Shown: positions 23,861 to 34,342, counted from the stretch's first letter. The stretch is DNA of 64,000 nucleotides from Liolophura sinensis (GCF_032854445.1 NC_088305.1:4505152-4569151); one strand, 5' to 3'. Translations and numbers: made by a program. The notes: a model not told the origin generated them from the sequence alone.

Positions 23861-23904
23861 TTTGTTGCATGATACTATGTTTCAAGATATAATTTGATCC
23901 ATTT

Positions 23905-24015
23905 ATTTATATTTATTTATATGTTTGACTGCTGGTTTACGCCCTGCTTATTAATATTTAACTACTACGATCGCGGCAGACCCCGGATAAACACATGATC
24001 GTCCGCGAGTTCTCT
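23905..24015 (-). repeat. Degenerate SINE-A-like remnant
   Basis: ATTTATTTATATGTTTGACT, GGTTTACGCCCTGCTTA and ACTACGATCGCGGC track the SINE-A tail and body with heavy divergence. It lies just left of a better copy in the same orientation. Confidence 0.4.
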
Positions 24016-24071
24016 AGGTGGAAGGGGTAGTAGAGACACAGAGACTTTCAGCTGGCGTTATTGGGAAATAA

Positions 24072-24257
24072 TATTTATTTATTTATTTATATTGGTGTTT
24101 TACACCGTACTCAAGGGTATTTCACTTATACGACGGCGGCCAGCATTAACCCACGACCATCCGCAGGTTTGCTGACCGACCTTCCCACGTACGGCCGGAG
24201 AGTAAGCCGCCATGAGCTGGACTTGAACTCACAACGACCGCATTGGTGAGAGATGCG
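24072..24257 (-). repeat. SINE-A copy, internal deletion
   Basis: An (ATTT)n tail, ATTGGTGTTTTACACCGTAC, ACGACGGCGGCCAGCATTA, then directly CCCACGACCATCCGCAGG, ACCTTCCCACGTACGGCCGG and the tRNA-like head with GGACTTGAACTCACAACG. The GGTGGGAAACCGGGCAGAGC block is deleted. Confidence 0.88.
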
Positions 24258-24264
24258 AAATAAT

Positions 24265-24850
24265 AGGAATGGCCACTAACAGCTGATTTGGGGAAATAAG
24301 TTGGTACTTAATTAACAACGGTTAGAACAGACAGCCCTGACTTTAGCATTTGCATGTTTGTTTGCATGATTACGTCTACCTCGTGTATGCGTATTTCCGA
24401 TTTACCACAATATCTGATGATGTGCGCCTTCATTTATACATCCTGGACGATTATGTTGGACGGTAAATTTTGTGGCAGCCCTCGGTGTTGTGGCACTGGA
24501 GTGCAAGCCGTACATGAGCGGTCATATTAGGATCGTTAGAGAAAGACCTGAAAATCTAGCTGTTCATATATCGAACGTGGGAGACGCAGAAGACGTCACC
24601 TGCTTCGGACAGATCATCCGTGGTACATGAACTATTGCATGACGTACTCTATTTCTGGACGGCAATTTGTCAATTGTTAGAATCCAAGTTGAACCCATTT
24701 GAAATAATAATTAGCTTCTGATGAGATCAATGGTGGCATTGTACCTCGTCAGAATTTAACTCAAACAATCGCCTAGTCCTGACACACTCTAGAACCAAGG
24801 GTGGTGATAATCACCTAAGACAACAGCAATTTCAACGCCCGATGTGCCCG
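24265..24850 (+). repeat. Family-D repeat copy
   Basis: Shares CAGCCCTGACTTTAGCA, TTCTGGACGGCAATTTGTCA, TTAGAATCCAAGTTG, AATAATTAGCTTCTGATGAG and CAATTTCAACGCCCGATGTG with the copies at 19975 and 40365. Noncoding. Confidence 0.75.
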
Positions 24851-26340
24851 TTCTCCTCTTTTTTCCCTGCTGGTCTGTTCCATCGTCCACTGTTTGGTCT
24901 GATTTTCTCAGCAAATATCGGCACGTCTATGTATGTTTTAATAGGGGCTTAACTCTCTTACCCTATTCATCTGTTCCAGTAATATTTTCCGATTTCATTG
25001 ACTTGTTGCAAACGTCATACGTCAAGTTTATATACGTATTAGATTTAATTTCTTTGATATGTTGCATGACAATACTGTAATTACGCATTTTGTTTTTGGC
25101 ATCTTTTTTGCAGCCGACCAAATTCAAGCATACGTTTTTATTTTTTGCATCAGAAGAGGATCTACAGTCCAGGAGATAAAGTAATTTAGAAATTCATCAA
25201 TTTATAACTTACTGAATATAAGACACTCCAGACCGGTGCTCTGTTCAGTCACTTGCCATGCATTTTGAATTGGATTTAAAAAAGAAACAATCCCATGAAT
25301 AAATAAATAAATAAATATTGTTAAAGGGGTTTTCTTTTACAATGCGGCATTTTCGTGGTGTTTTCAGTCGTGGATTAAGTTAGAGAGCTGACAATCCCAT
25401 TACAACATTCCTCTACTCTGATGAAAAGCCGTTTTCAGCTGTTTTTATAGTTGTGTCTATGCTGCAATGGGCTATGATTTCTATAATGATCATTAGATCG
25501 AAATCGATATAAACGATTCCTTCTTCCTGCTGTGTAAACGCCCTCACTGTGGCAGGGCCCTCACTGTGGCAGGGCCGATTGTTTATCTGTACCTTCTCTT
25601 CCTGTGGCGTTCACAGTGATCTCATTGTTGTAGTTTGAATGGAAACTAAACTTCTGGTCTCTAGCTGTGAGCAGAGAGTATCACGTGACGGGACGGAGTG
25701 ATATAGGTCTTTTGATTTAGTATAATAATTTGGGAGGAGTTCCCTTCGAATATCAACATATTTACAGTCAATAAAGAACTGAAAGTCATCCTCGACTTTA
25801 CTATCACTGCATTTTGTGCAATATCACATCTCCCTTGGAGTATTCGCATAACGCACTGTCTTAATCGGTAGACACTAGCAGGACAAGCTGAAACTCGTCA
25901 CTCTCTGTCTGTACAATAATGACAAATCACTGAGATATTGCCAAGTGTAATGAAAACCGTTTTGCAAACACATCGCAATAAATCATCTCAAATAATATAT
26001 TACTCTCTTGACGTACACATGCATGACGATTGCAAATATTTACAACAGGGGCGACCCGCGTGTAATTTCTGATTTTAAGTTACAACTACCGTAGCTTACT
26101 ATCCCTTTTTGCGAGAGTATGTCGACTGTAAACTATAGCTACGATCGAGATCTGAGCGATTTATAATCCCCTTGTACAAACCCTTGTACAAACCCAGTCG
26201 TGTATCCTGATTGTAAACGTGAATCCCTGTAAATGGCATGTGAAAGTATACTGGAATTAAATGTAGTAGTGTTTGTCGGAGAAAGGACATATTCGCTAAC
26301 ACTTAACAGCACTAACAGCATTAAGCGGCAGTTGGAGTAA
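24850..26340. other. No gene recognised
   Basis: Contains an isolated (AAAT)n tract at about 25298-25317, probably an old SINE tail, and a perfect 17-base tandem duplication CCCTCACTGTGGCAGGG at 25541-25574. No supported gene. Confidence 0.4.
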
Positions 26341-26730
26341 ATCTAGGCCAGTGACGTCGTGTAAATTGCAATTAATATCACTTAGTTTTTCTGCTTAATC
26401 CATGTTACAGAGCAAGGATTAAGTTGCTACTATTCAAGCTTCTACATGAACAAAGGAAAACCCTAACAGGGGAGGCAGGTTAATCCATGTTACAGAGCAA
26501 GGATTAAGTTGCTACTATTCAAGCTTCTACATGAACAAAGGAAAACCCTAACAGGGGAGGCAGGTTAATCCATGTTACAGAGAAAGGGTTAAGTTGCTAC
26601 TATTCAAGCTTCTACATGAACAAAGGAAAACCCTAACAGAGGAGGCAGAATTCCAAAGGTTACGTGCACTGAGAGTTGCTATCTTTGCTGTTGTCTTTTA
26701 TACTCATTCTGTAGGATAACCACTATCAGA
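26340..26730 (+). repeat. Family-F repeat copy containing an 85-bp tandem array
   Basis: The left part GTGACGTCGTGTAAATTGCA matches 43632-43653 and 54849-54867. The right part TACTCATTCTGTAGGATAAC resembles the CTATTCTGTAAGTC end of the copy at 54845-55105. Between them lies the 85-bp array at 26398-26648, unique to this copy. Confidence 0.6.
26398..26648. repeat. 85-bp tandem repeat, 3 units
   Basis: Units start with ATCCATGTTACAGAG at 26398, 26483 and 26568, an exact 85-base period. Units 1 and 2 look identical. Unit 3 has a few substitutions (GAAAGGGTTAAG for GCAAGGATTAAG; CAGAGG for CAGGGG). Confidence 0.97.
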
Positions 26731-26769
26731 GAGTAAAGATGATAAATAACTGGCTTTCTTAACTCTCAG

Positions 26770-27695
26770 ATAAGTGATAGGCCTTACAATAGATCAAACA
26801 AACGTAGACGAAAACGCAGGAATAGGTTCAACACATATATTTAAATAAGCTAGACAAATAACACCACTGACAATAATATACAAAACCATACAAATAATTA
26901 CAAAACACTGCAGTCTCTTACTGATGTCAGCGTCGAAATCGGGATGGAATATTTCAGCTTTCAAAAGCGAGTCAATCCATATAGACTTCATAGTCAAGAG
27001 GATTCTTCCAGTCGCAGGATGACAATCCCATACGTCACAAGGGCAGGGAACATGGACAATGGTTGGTCCACAACTGCCCGTGAAAGTTTAACTTCAAGGC
27101 AGACGGGTTGACAGTGGTGTCCGGGATACACATCTGGAGACGTATGTTTAACTCCTCCCAAATATACACAAAGTCACTCTCAGGGTAAACCGGGATGAAA
27201 TGTGCGTAATCGCACAAAGAGACAATGAGCGATACAATCTCCAAGAACAAGCTCTCAAAATATACCACGTGTCGAAACACAAGCTCATAAAGTGCTGCGT
27301 ACAGAAAAGCGAGTACAAATGACAAATGTCGAATGACTTGAAAGCCGATATCTCCAAACGCGGTAAAATCTTTCACAATAAATCACAGTAAATATGACTG
27401 CTCCCAAATGGACTTGAGTAAATTACTGCGAGCTTCACAAATCTGTCGCTCATATTTATAAATTAACTTAAGAAAAATTCTTGATGGTTTGATCGTGTTT
27501 AGGACACCGATTACATATGTCCAAAAGGTATATCGTATTTACAATGACACGAATTGACACCGAAGCCTCGAAAACGCTCAACTGAATTGCGGCGCAGGCT
27601 ATACCGTGAACAAAGGGGAAAATATAGGTCAGACACTGACCAGACAAGCTCAGGAAAAAATATAAATACAGTATTTAAAGACTGGGATCTCAACA
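26770..27695 (-). repeat. Putative 3' LTR of the minus-strand Gmr1-like element
   Basis: On the minus strand a purine-rich tract (AAGGAGCAAG) immediately precedes TGTTGAGATCCCAGTC starting at 27695, the layout expected for a polypurine tract and LTR start just after the RNase H end at about 27780. A second copy of its first ~300 bases lies at 37395-37650. The distal end near 26770 is a guess, because I see no clear CA end or target-site duplication. Confidence 0.5.
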
Positions 27696-27779
27696 CTTGC
27701 TCCTTAAAGAAAAAGATAAAATAAACAACAAAATAATATTACAAGGCATATATGCACATATACAAAGAAACATACACAC

Positions 27780-28135
27780 AAATCTCAGTCAGGCTCTGGA
27801 TTGCATGAAAGCCACAATGCTATCCTTAGCCACAATATGCACAATCTCCAGTGCATAAGGTTGTAAGGTCCAACACCATCGTAATAATCTCTGATTTTTG
27901 TTCTTAGAATGTCAACATGTTGTGATCAGTATACACAGTGACATTATCAGAACAATAGAAGTGTTAGATAGAAGGGCCTTTATCCCGTCAAAAGCTGACT
28001 GACAACTATCCCACCCTACAAACTTGACATTCATTTTAAGCTACTGTTAACGGAGAAGCAACATCGCTGAAATTGGGTACAAACTTCCGGTAACAACCGC
28101 ACCTCAAGCACTCTAGCAATGTCCTTTTCACTAGT
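27780..28135 (-). pseudogene. RNase H remnant of the minus-strand Gmr1-like element
   Basis: Minus-strand frames contain YRKFVPNFSDVASPLT, the RT-RNase H connection seen as YRKFIPNFSxxxxPLT in Ty3/gypsy. Then come VTVYTDHN, a TDHxPL-type motif, and, in shifted frames, the LLRW and IVHIVAKDSIV stretch that leads to the terminal AxxxSR-like end of pol. Pol ends here rather than in integrase, which confirms RNase H is last. It is deleted internally and frameshifted. Confidence 0.65.
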
Positions 28136-28179
28136 AGGTGGACCTGGCCTGGACCTGGACTACCTGTCCACCGCCAACA

Positions 28180-28951
28180 TCATCACCCAGGGATGTCACT
28201 TGTCCTTTGGCAATTTCTGTCTTCTTAAGATATCACTAAAAATATTGAAGACAATCTAGAGAATAATTTCTCCAGATGTTTACAATGGTCTTCCCACTTG
28301 TCACTCGCAATAAGAGTGTCATCTATATAAACTGCAGACAATTCCAGGCCTTCTAAATCTTACTGGCTAATCTCTGAAACGTTGCCGCTCGAAACTAATA
28401 AAACCTCGAAGGAGTGGCAAAGGCAGATATCTCCTTAGCCCTATCTGTTAACAGTACCTGCCAGTAACCCTTAAGAAGATCAAGCTTAGTAATAAGCTTG
28501 GCATTTCCTACTGTATCAGTGGAATCCTCAGTACGGGAAATAGAGTCTGTCTTGGTTACAACATTGACCTTTCTGTAATCCACACAAAGGCGTACAGGAC
28601 CATCGAGCTCAGGGATAGTTACAATAATTACAACACCAGTCACCCTTGCTAATCCCTGTGTCTACTGTATATCCTGGTTAACAGGCTTAACTTTGCAGGG
28701 TTAATTCTGTAGGGGTACGGTTTGATCGGTGCCGCCCCTCCTACATCTACACCATGTACTGCAGCACTAGTACAACCTGGCACATCGGAACATATCTTAG
28801 GATAAGTCTCGAGCAACTTAGAAATATCCTGTCTCTGACTTTTAGAAAGATGACTTAAGACTTTATCTAAATGGCTCAATACACCTGGGTTTTTAAACTT
28901 GAATGCTACCTGGCTCTTTAGACTCAAAACATGCAGTAGACAACACACCAC
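28180..28951 (-). pseudogene. Reverse transcriptase of the minus-strand Gmr1-like element
   Basis: The upstream RT segment LDKVLSHLSKSQRQDISKLL, VPGCTSAAVHGVDVGGAAPI and KPYPYRINPAK is followed after a break by PVRLCVDYRKVN, TKLDLLKGYWQVLL and AFATPS (RT motifs 1-4). Then comes AVYIDDTLIAS (about 28300-28335), the catalytic YIDD box, with both aspartates present. A stop and frameshift separate the fingers from the palm near 28650, and another disrupts 28395-28340. A CCTGG-rich minisatellite-like stretch at about 28138-28165 lies just after the palm. All RT core motifs are recognisable, unlike in the plus-strand relative. Confidence 0.88.
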
Positions 28952-29144
28952 TCTCCTCTACATGATTTACTACTGTGCTAGCCACAAGCTACTGACTTGA
29001 GTCACGGAAATTGAAATTGTAATATGACATACTCTTTCAATTTTCCTTATGATCAGGTGTACTAGTAATGTAGTTAACATCGTTAACTTTCTTTACAACC
29101 TTATATGGTCCACTAAACGCCTTCCTGAGGTAGGGGCAACAAAA

Positions 29145-29530
29145 CTAGAATCCGATCCCTAGGAGAAAAACTTCTTGGCTTAGCCTTCTTTTCATAGTAC
29201 AGATCTTCAGATGAGCACGGGGTATTTCCCAGGATTTATAAAACCTGTCCCGAAACAGAGAAACATACTCTAATAAGTTTCCTTCCGTTTCCCTGGCCAA
29301 GATAGGCTCCTTCATCAAAACCAAAGGACCTCTAACGTCATGACCATACACCAACTGAAATGGACTCATTAGCAGTATCCCTAGTGGCAAACAATACGTA
29401 TGTAACCCCTATGTCCCAATCTTTAGTGTATTCCATACAATATGCTCGAAGAGCACTCTTCTTGGTTTGGTGGTGTCTTTCCAAAGCCCCGTGGGATTGA
29501 GGGTGGTGAGCTGTGGAATTAAACTGCTTA
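29145..29530 (-). pseudogene. Integrase C-terminal half of the minus-strand Gmr1-like element
   Basis: The minus strand reads HHPQSHGALERHHQT, the block carrying the catalytic Glu of the DDE triad. It continues ALRAYCMEYTKDWD, SPFQLVYGHDVRGPLVLMKE and YVSLFRDRF. The segment SPFQLVYGHDVRGPL closely parallels SPFDLVFGHTVRGPL in the element at 31257. The HHCC zinc-binding domain and the first two catalytic aspartates are missing: the pre-integrase frame stops at about 29532 and this block begins directly after it. So integrase is inactivated by a deletion. Confidence 0.85.
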
Positions 29531-29531
29531 A

Positions 29532-30250
29532 TTAAGCTGATACATTAGGGGGTCTATACATTTTTCTCAACAGCTCATCCTCCATGGAATAACCAATAGG
29601 TACATCATCTGTTTCCTCCACAGACAAAGCACACCTACTTAATTCCTTTAATTCAGGATCTGCCGGTTGTTGTTTAACCACTTCAGAGCAACTTATCATT
29701 CTGGTAATAGAAGAATTGTCGTTCTTCTTCCTAGCTCTTTTCTGTGACCTGGTAACAGCAGACGAGGGAAATATGCCTGGAAACCACTCATGTAAGCCTT
29801 CTGTATTTTCGTCCAAAAGCGGAACACTACAGACACACCTTAACTTTATCTCCCGCTAAGTCATTACCCAGCAAAAAGGAAATACCTTCCACAGGCAAAG
29901 TATTAACAATCCCTACAGTTACTAAACCAGTAACTAAATGAGAGTTACGGGTAACCTCCAGAAATGGACATAAACTTTCTATTAATACTCTGGATCAAAA
30001 CATGCCTGTTGGACTTATCAGAATGTGTAGGAATCATATTTGCCAACATCAAAGACTGACTAGGCCCAACACTCACATCTTTACTTGTGGCCTTACTGAT
30101 TTACAACTACCGTTAACAGAAGCCACTGGCTTTAGATCCTCTTTCCTAGTCAGTACTGGGCACTTGGATAATAGGTCCCCTGAGCCTTTACAAGAACGGC
30201 AAGAAGGTGGACTTACTTCTACAGGTTCTTGTCAGAGGAAAAACTCACGT
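29532..30250 (-). pseudogene. Zinc knuckle, protease remnant and pre-integrase region
   Basis: At about 30170-30210 the minus strand reads CRSCKGSGDLLSKC, a zinc knuckle spaced CX2CX4(H)X4C with Asp replacing His. At about 29855-29950 it reads GIVNTLPVEGISFLLGNDLA and GDKV, the C-terminal flap/dimer part of a retropepsin; the DTG active site is not recognised. A 94-codon frame at 29816-29532 follows, ending LLRKMYRPPNVS, equivalent to the LMRKWRPPDVS segment before integrase in the relative. A stop lies between PR and this frame at about 29850. Confidence 0.7.
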
Positions 30251-30344
30251 TTGTCTCGGTTAGGGTCTGTAACAATCTAACAGTCTGATCGGTTAGGGTC
30301 TGTAAGGCTCGTCATTTTCAAACTGTATCTAATACCATTTAACC

Positions 30345-30790
30345 ATTTAACCATTTCCAAAACAACGTTTTACACTAACTCCCAAAACAAAGGTATGTAA
30401 GAAATTATACAAATAAGAAATAAAGCCGGTAACACACAAGAGAGAAGCGGTCATCAGTTTTCAATGATGCCGGGCAGACAGTGAATATTCCAGGCATGAA
30501 TTCCATATCTATAAGTTCAAATTCGCTATCCGTGAATGAGTTCCAGGTCAAATAATTAAACAGGTATCTCGGTCTCGCTTTAATTGCAACTGTTCATAAG
30601 GCATCATGCTGATGTAATGAGCATGGCTACCTTTACGGCCCCTAGTGTAAAACGTTGTTTTGGAAATGGATCTTGCTATTATCGACTTGGAACGCCTTTT
30701 ACGGACTACGAATGGTATATGGATGTCGGACTTGACGCTTAAATTTATGCAATTGCAAAAAATCAAGACGTTATCTGTATGCAGATAGTT
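30345..30790. mobile_element. Inverted pair of PLE-like element termini
   Basis: CCATTTCCAAAACAACGTTT at about 30354 is repeated in inverse orientation at about 30652 (AAACGTTGTTTTGGAAATGG). The right arm continues outward with CTTGCTATTATCGACTTGGA and ACGGACTACGAATG, matching in inverse the element end at 50755-50835. The inner part, including AGAAATTATACAAATAAGAA and GGCAGACAGTGAATATTCCA, matches 50870-50960. So two ends of the same family face each other ~330 bases apart. Penelope-like elements often carry tandem or inverted pseudo-LTRs, but two independent truncated insertions would look similar. Confidence 0.6.
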
Positions 30791-30864
30791 CAAAGCTCGA
30801 AACGTCTCACCAAAGTACAAGAAGCTTAAATACACGTACAGTATAAAGGCATCTCTTTTTGAGA

Positions 30865-31256
30865 TTTCTCCATTCTCTATACTACGATTCCTCACGTGGA
30901 TTTAACAGTTTAATAAAACCGATCACCGTTACATCAACATCAAAGGCAACAAATCCTTCTTCAGTTCAACTACATACATACATAGGGTTACCATTCATGG
31001 GATGTTTCCATATCCAGTGAGTTGCTTGAATTTCTCATTAACAACATCTATGTGGAATACTGGAAACCATACATCGACAATGTATTGCTATATTCCGATG
31101 GGTAAAAATTATGCCCCCCTTTGGCCGACCTATATGTGTTATATGAATATCACCATATGCAGGAACTATTAAGCAGTAGTCCTCACCAGGCCCGATCTCT
31201 CTCATTCACTAAACTGTGTATGGATGATATGTTGGCTTTAGACAATACATATATAT
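30865..31256 (+). pseudogene. PLE-like reverse transcriptase, 5' half (split by LTR element)
   Basis: Plus-strand frames read LYTTIPHVDL (about 30878), then a PMGKNYAPLLADLY-like block (about 31098, frameshifted), ARSLSFTKL and MDDMLALDN (about 31220), the polymerase (Y/F)xDD box. The same series occurs in the minus-strand copy at 46985-48560 as ALYTAIPHTDL, ARSLSFTKRYFDDLLALD. The RT is cut three residues or so after the catalytic box by the LTR retrotransposon at 31257-36821 and resumes at 36822. It has frameshifts and is not functional. Assignment to Penelope-like elements is from overall motif layout and is not certain. Confidence 0.7.
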
Positions 31257-32007
31257 TGTTATGTGCACAACTGCCGTCAGCTTCGAAATTTAGCTTGCCA
31301 CTGTTTACATATGCTGAGTTCAGGGCCTGCTGTCTGCCTCTGCCTTAGAATGTAACAGAATACGTTCAGTTCGGGGCCTGTTTGATTACAACAAGTGTTC
31401 AAGAATTTTCTTATTCTAGTAAATTCCACCAGTCTATGTAAGACCTATGAAAGCAGGTGAAAGGAGGAGAAAGGAGAATTATTGAGAGTTTGGATGCTTT
31501 CGCTGTGTGTTACCTTAGTAGGCCTTTTGTGCTGAATTTTGGTGTCTTTATAGCCTCTGGCTTTGTTATATCCTATCTCCACCGAGCATTTGTTCAGTTT
31601 GAACTTGTATATTTAATTTGTGCTCTTGTGTACACGGTGCTTATTAATACACGGACCGTGTCTGTGGAATTTTGTGTACATTTCGTCATACACTCAGTTA
31701 TACTGTGGATTTTCCCTCTTATCAATATTGCCTCTGTGCAATTTTTAAGCATTGTGGAGTATATGTGTCCGTTTGGACTTGACACCGTTGCAGATGTAAG
31801 TACTTTAGTACTTGTTTAGATGCTGCTATCCTTTCTTGTTAAACTTAAGTACATTAGTATTTGTAAAAGTCTTATCTGTTCTTGTTAAACCTAATAAATT
31901 GTTGTAAAATAAAATCTGCTGGTTTTGGTTACTTTTTTGTGCGGCTAAACTGTCGTGTATTTCGAACAAGCCATCTCTTTGTAATACAGACAGTTTGGGT
32001 TGTAACA
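31257..32007 (+). repeat. 5' LTR
   Basis: Begins TGTTATGTGCACAACTGCCG and ends GGTTGTAACA, the usual TG...CA. It aligns over its whole length with 36094-36821. A polyadenylation signal AATAAA is at 31893-31898. The small size difference comes from a ~20-base indel near 31850 and a 2-base indel at the start. Confidence 0.9.
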
Positions 32008-32010
32008 AAT

Positions 32011-32027
32011 TGGGGGTTTGTCCGGGA
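32011..32027 (+). other. Primer-binding site, tRNA-Pro-like
   Basis: TGGGGGTTTGTCCGGGA starts 3 bases after the 5' LTR. It resembles the proline-tRNA primer site of many retroviruses (TGGGGGCTCGTCCGGGA) with two C-to-T differences. A tRNA-Pro 3' end would pair fully if the host tRNA has A at those positions, or by G-T pairs otherwise. Confidence 0.75.
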
Positions 32028-32152
32028 AGTGAATTTGAATTGGAATTGAAAGGATTTTGTGTAAGTTGTGTCATTTTTCTAGCCTTTGACTTGGTAGTAA
32101 ATTTTGGCAGCAGATTTTATTCATCTTGTCGAATTTTAAGCCCGACGAGTTT

Positions 32153-34342
32153 ATGGAAGCGCCAGATCAGGACATTTTTGATGTGTTAAATAAGAATGAT
32201 TTGTATGCTTTAAGCAAGTACCTGAATCTTAATATCAAAAGATCCTTACGCAAGAAAGATATGCAGTTTAGTATTGCTAAATGTTTGGTGGAATTACAGG
32301 AGTTTGATGAAAGTGCATTAGATGCGTACAGGCCTGAGGCGATGATTCCACTCTAATAAGACTGAAGGAGTTAGAACTGAAGGAAAAGGAAAATGAAAGA
32401 TTGTTTAAAGAAAAGGAAGATGAAAGATTGTTTAAAGGAAAGGAAAATGAAAAATTCTTTAAAGAAAAGGAAGATGAAAGATTGTTTAAATAAAAGGAAG
32501 ACGAAAGATTGTTTAAAGAAGAAGAAAACGAAAAAGAAAGATTGTTTAGAAAAAGGGAAAATGAAAGAGTGTTCGAATTGGAGAAATTGAGACTTCAGAG
32601 CGAATTTGAAGCGAGGAAACTAGATGGAGATAGGTCTGGCTTAAGTTTTTTCTGACGTCGATAGAAACATAAGATTGGAGCCACAATTTCGTGAGACTGA
32701 TGTAGATAAATATTTTCTACAGTTTGAGAAGATCGCTCAATATTTAGAGTAGCCTAAAAAGTTTTGGACTACCCTTTTACAGACTGTGTTAACTGGCAAA
32801 GCTATGGATATATACACAGAGTTATCAACAGAACAGGCTGCAGATTATGATTTTGTGAAAGATGTTATCTTAAAAAGATATAAGCTTGTGCAAGAGGCCT
32901 ATCGGCAGAACTTTAGAAATTTTGAGAAAAAAGATCAGACTTACATTGAATTTGCTAGGCGGAAGGAACAATTGTTTGAGCGGAAGTGTTCTGCTAAAAG
33001 TGTAGGTAATGATTATGAAAAGTTAAAACAGATCATTCTGATTGAAGACTTTAAAAGGTGTATTAATGATGATGTCAGAACTTTCATTGAGGACAAAGAG
33101 GCTGATACATTGGAAGCAGCAGCCACTATGGCCAATACTTACACGGTTACACATACGGTCTCACTTCAGAAAAAGCCGTCTACATTTAGAAAGCCTCAAC
33201 CCTTTTTCAGCAGTTCATTTAACTCAAATTCAGCCCCACCAAAACAGACTCAAAATTTTGACAAATCAGGTGGGCAAAGAAGACCTGTTAATTCGAACAC
33301 TACTCAACGAAGGTCTGACCATACATTTACTGATAGACAGTTTAGCAGGGTTACATGTAATTTTTGTAGGAAGCCAGGCCATGTCATGTCAAATTGTTAT
33401 GCTTTAAAGAGAAGGCAAGAACAGGAGGGTGGCTCCAAGCCTACTGGTTTGTGTGTTACTGCTAAAAAGCCTGACATAGTGAACAATGTTCATGCATTTG
33501 ATTATGTTAAGACTCCACCAGTAGATTGTACACAGAATTCACAGGATGATGTTATGAAGGTTTTTGAGTCATTTATTTGTGACGGTAAAGTCTCACTTAA
33601 AAGTGATATGTCTTGTGATACAAAGATCAGGGTATTAAGAGATACGGGAGCTTCTCAGTCTCTATTGTTACAAGATGTTTTGCCATTTTCTGATAAGTCA
33701 TATTTTGGATCAAATGTATTAATTAGAGGTGTAAGCTCTTCTGAATTTGAATCTGTGCCTCTTCACAAAGCTTACTTGTCATCAGATATTATTTCGGGTC
33801 CTGTTACTGTCGGCATTAGGCCTACTTTGCCTTTTAAAGGAATTCATCTACTACTTGGTAATGATCTTGCTGGTGACAAAGTAATGGTTAATCCTATTGT
33901 AACTGATAAACCGTGTTTAAATCAAACTGTTGATCCTGTTGAGAAAGAAATTCCATATTTGTATCCCTCTTGTGCTGTAACGCCGTCTATGTCAAACAAA
34001 CATTCTGATAACGGCAAAAACAGAGTAACGGACTTACAAGATACATTTCTTACACAAATGTTTACTCAAGGCGACTGCATTGATAATGATGAATCAGACC
34101 ATTGTACACCTAGTGACATATCACATGTTTCTAAACATCAGGTTGTAACTGAACAGCATAAAGGCCCAGAAATTTCATGTTTGTTTGACAGAGCTCTCGA
34201 TGATTGTGTTATTTCATTTGAACCTGTGTGTTATTATGTCAAGTCTGATATACTTATGCGTAAATGGAGACCACCTGACGTATCTGTTGATGATGACTGG
34301 GCTGTTAAACATCAGATTGTTGTACCTAAGGTATACTGAAAT
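32153..34342 (+). pseudogene. gag-protease of Gmr1-like element (disrupted)
   Basis: The first in-frame ATG (32153) opens MEAPDQDIFDVLNKND; the frame stops at 32354. A charged, repetitive segment continues in the next frame (32362-32650, unit like EKEDERLFK, TAA at 32491). Capsid continues in the original frame from about 32650 with a TAG at 32750, then is open to 34339. From 32786 the 517-codon stretch holds a capsid segment LVQEAYRQNFRNFEKKDQTY (SCAN-like, residues ~35-55), zinc knuckle CNFCRKPGHVMSNC (residues 191-204), protease VLRDTGASQSLLL (Asp ~286) and LLLGNDLAGDKV (~355), and the pre-integrase LMRKWRPPDVS (~490). Gag packages element RNA; the retropepsin would cleave gag-pol. Two frameshifts and two stops kill the 5' half; protease motifs look intact. 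Confidence 0.9.

Larger units (their letters stand above)
27780..30250 (-). mobile_element. Gmr1-like Ty3/gypsy retrotransposon remnant (INT before RT)
   Basis: Reading the minus strand downwards: zinc knuckle and protease trace (30250-29840), pre-integrase region (29816-29532), integrase C-terminal part (29530-29145), RT (28951-28180), RNase H (28135-27780). Integrase upstream of RT is the Ty1/copia-like order known in Gmr1-like Ty3/gypsy elements. The protease segment LLGNDLAGDKV is identical to that of the element at 31257-36821, and the pre-integrase KMYRPPNVS parallels its KWRPPDVS, so the two are relatives. Gag and the 5' LTR are missing. Dead: many stops and frameshifts. Confidence 0.85.

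Noticed and set aside
31457-31819. Hydrophobic open frame in the 5' LTR, also open in the 3' LTR (36296-36679)
   Set aside because: It begins at a non-ATG codon, lies in the U3/R part of an LTR, and its hydrophobicity follows from T-rich sequence. Being open in both LTRs reflects their common origin.
32393-32590. Lysine-rich frame MKDCLKKRKMKDC...
   Set aside because: It is a shifted reading of the gag repeat. The frame giving EKEDERLFK-type repeats is continuous with the rest of gag apart from indels.
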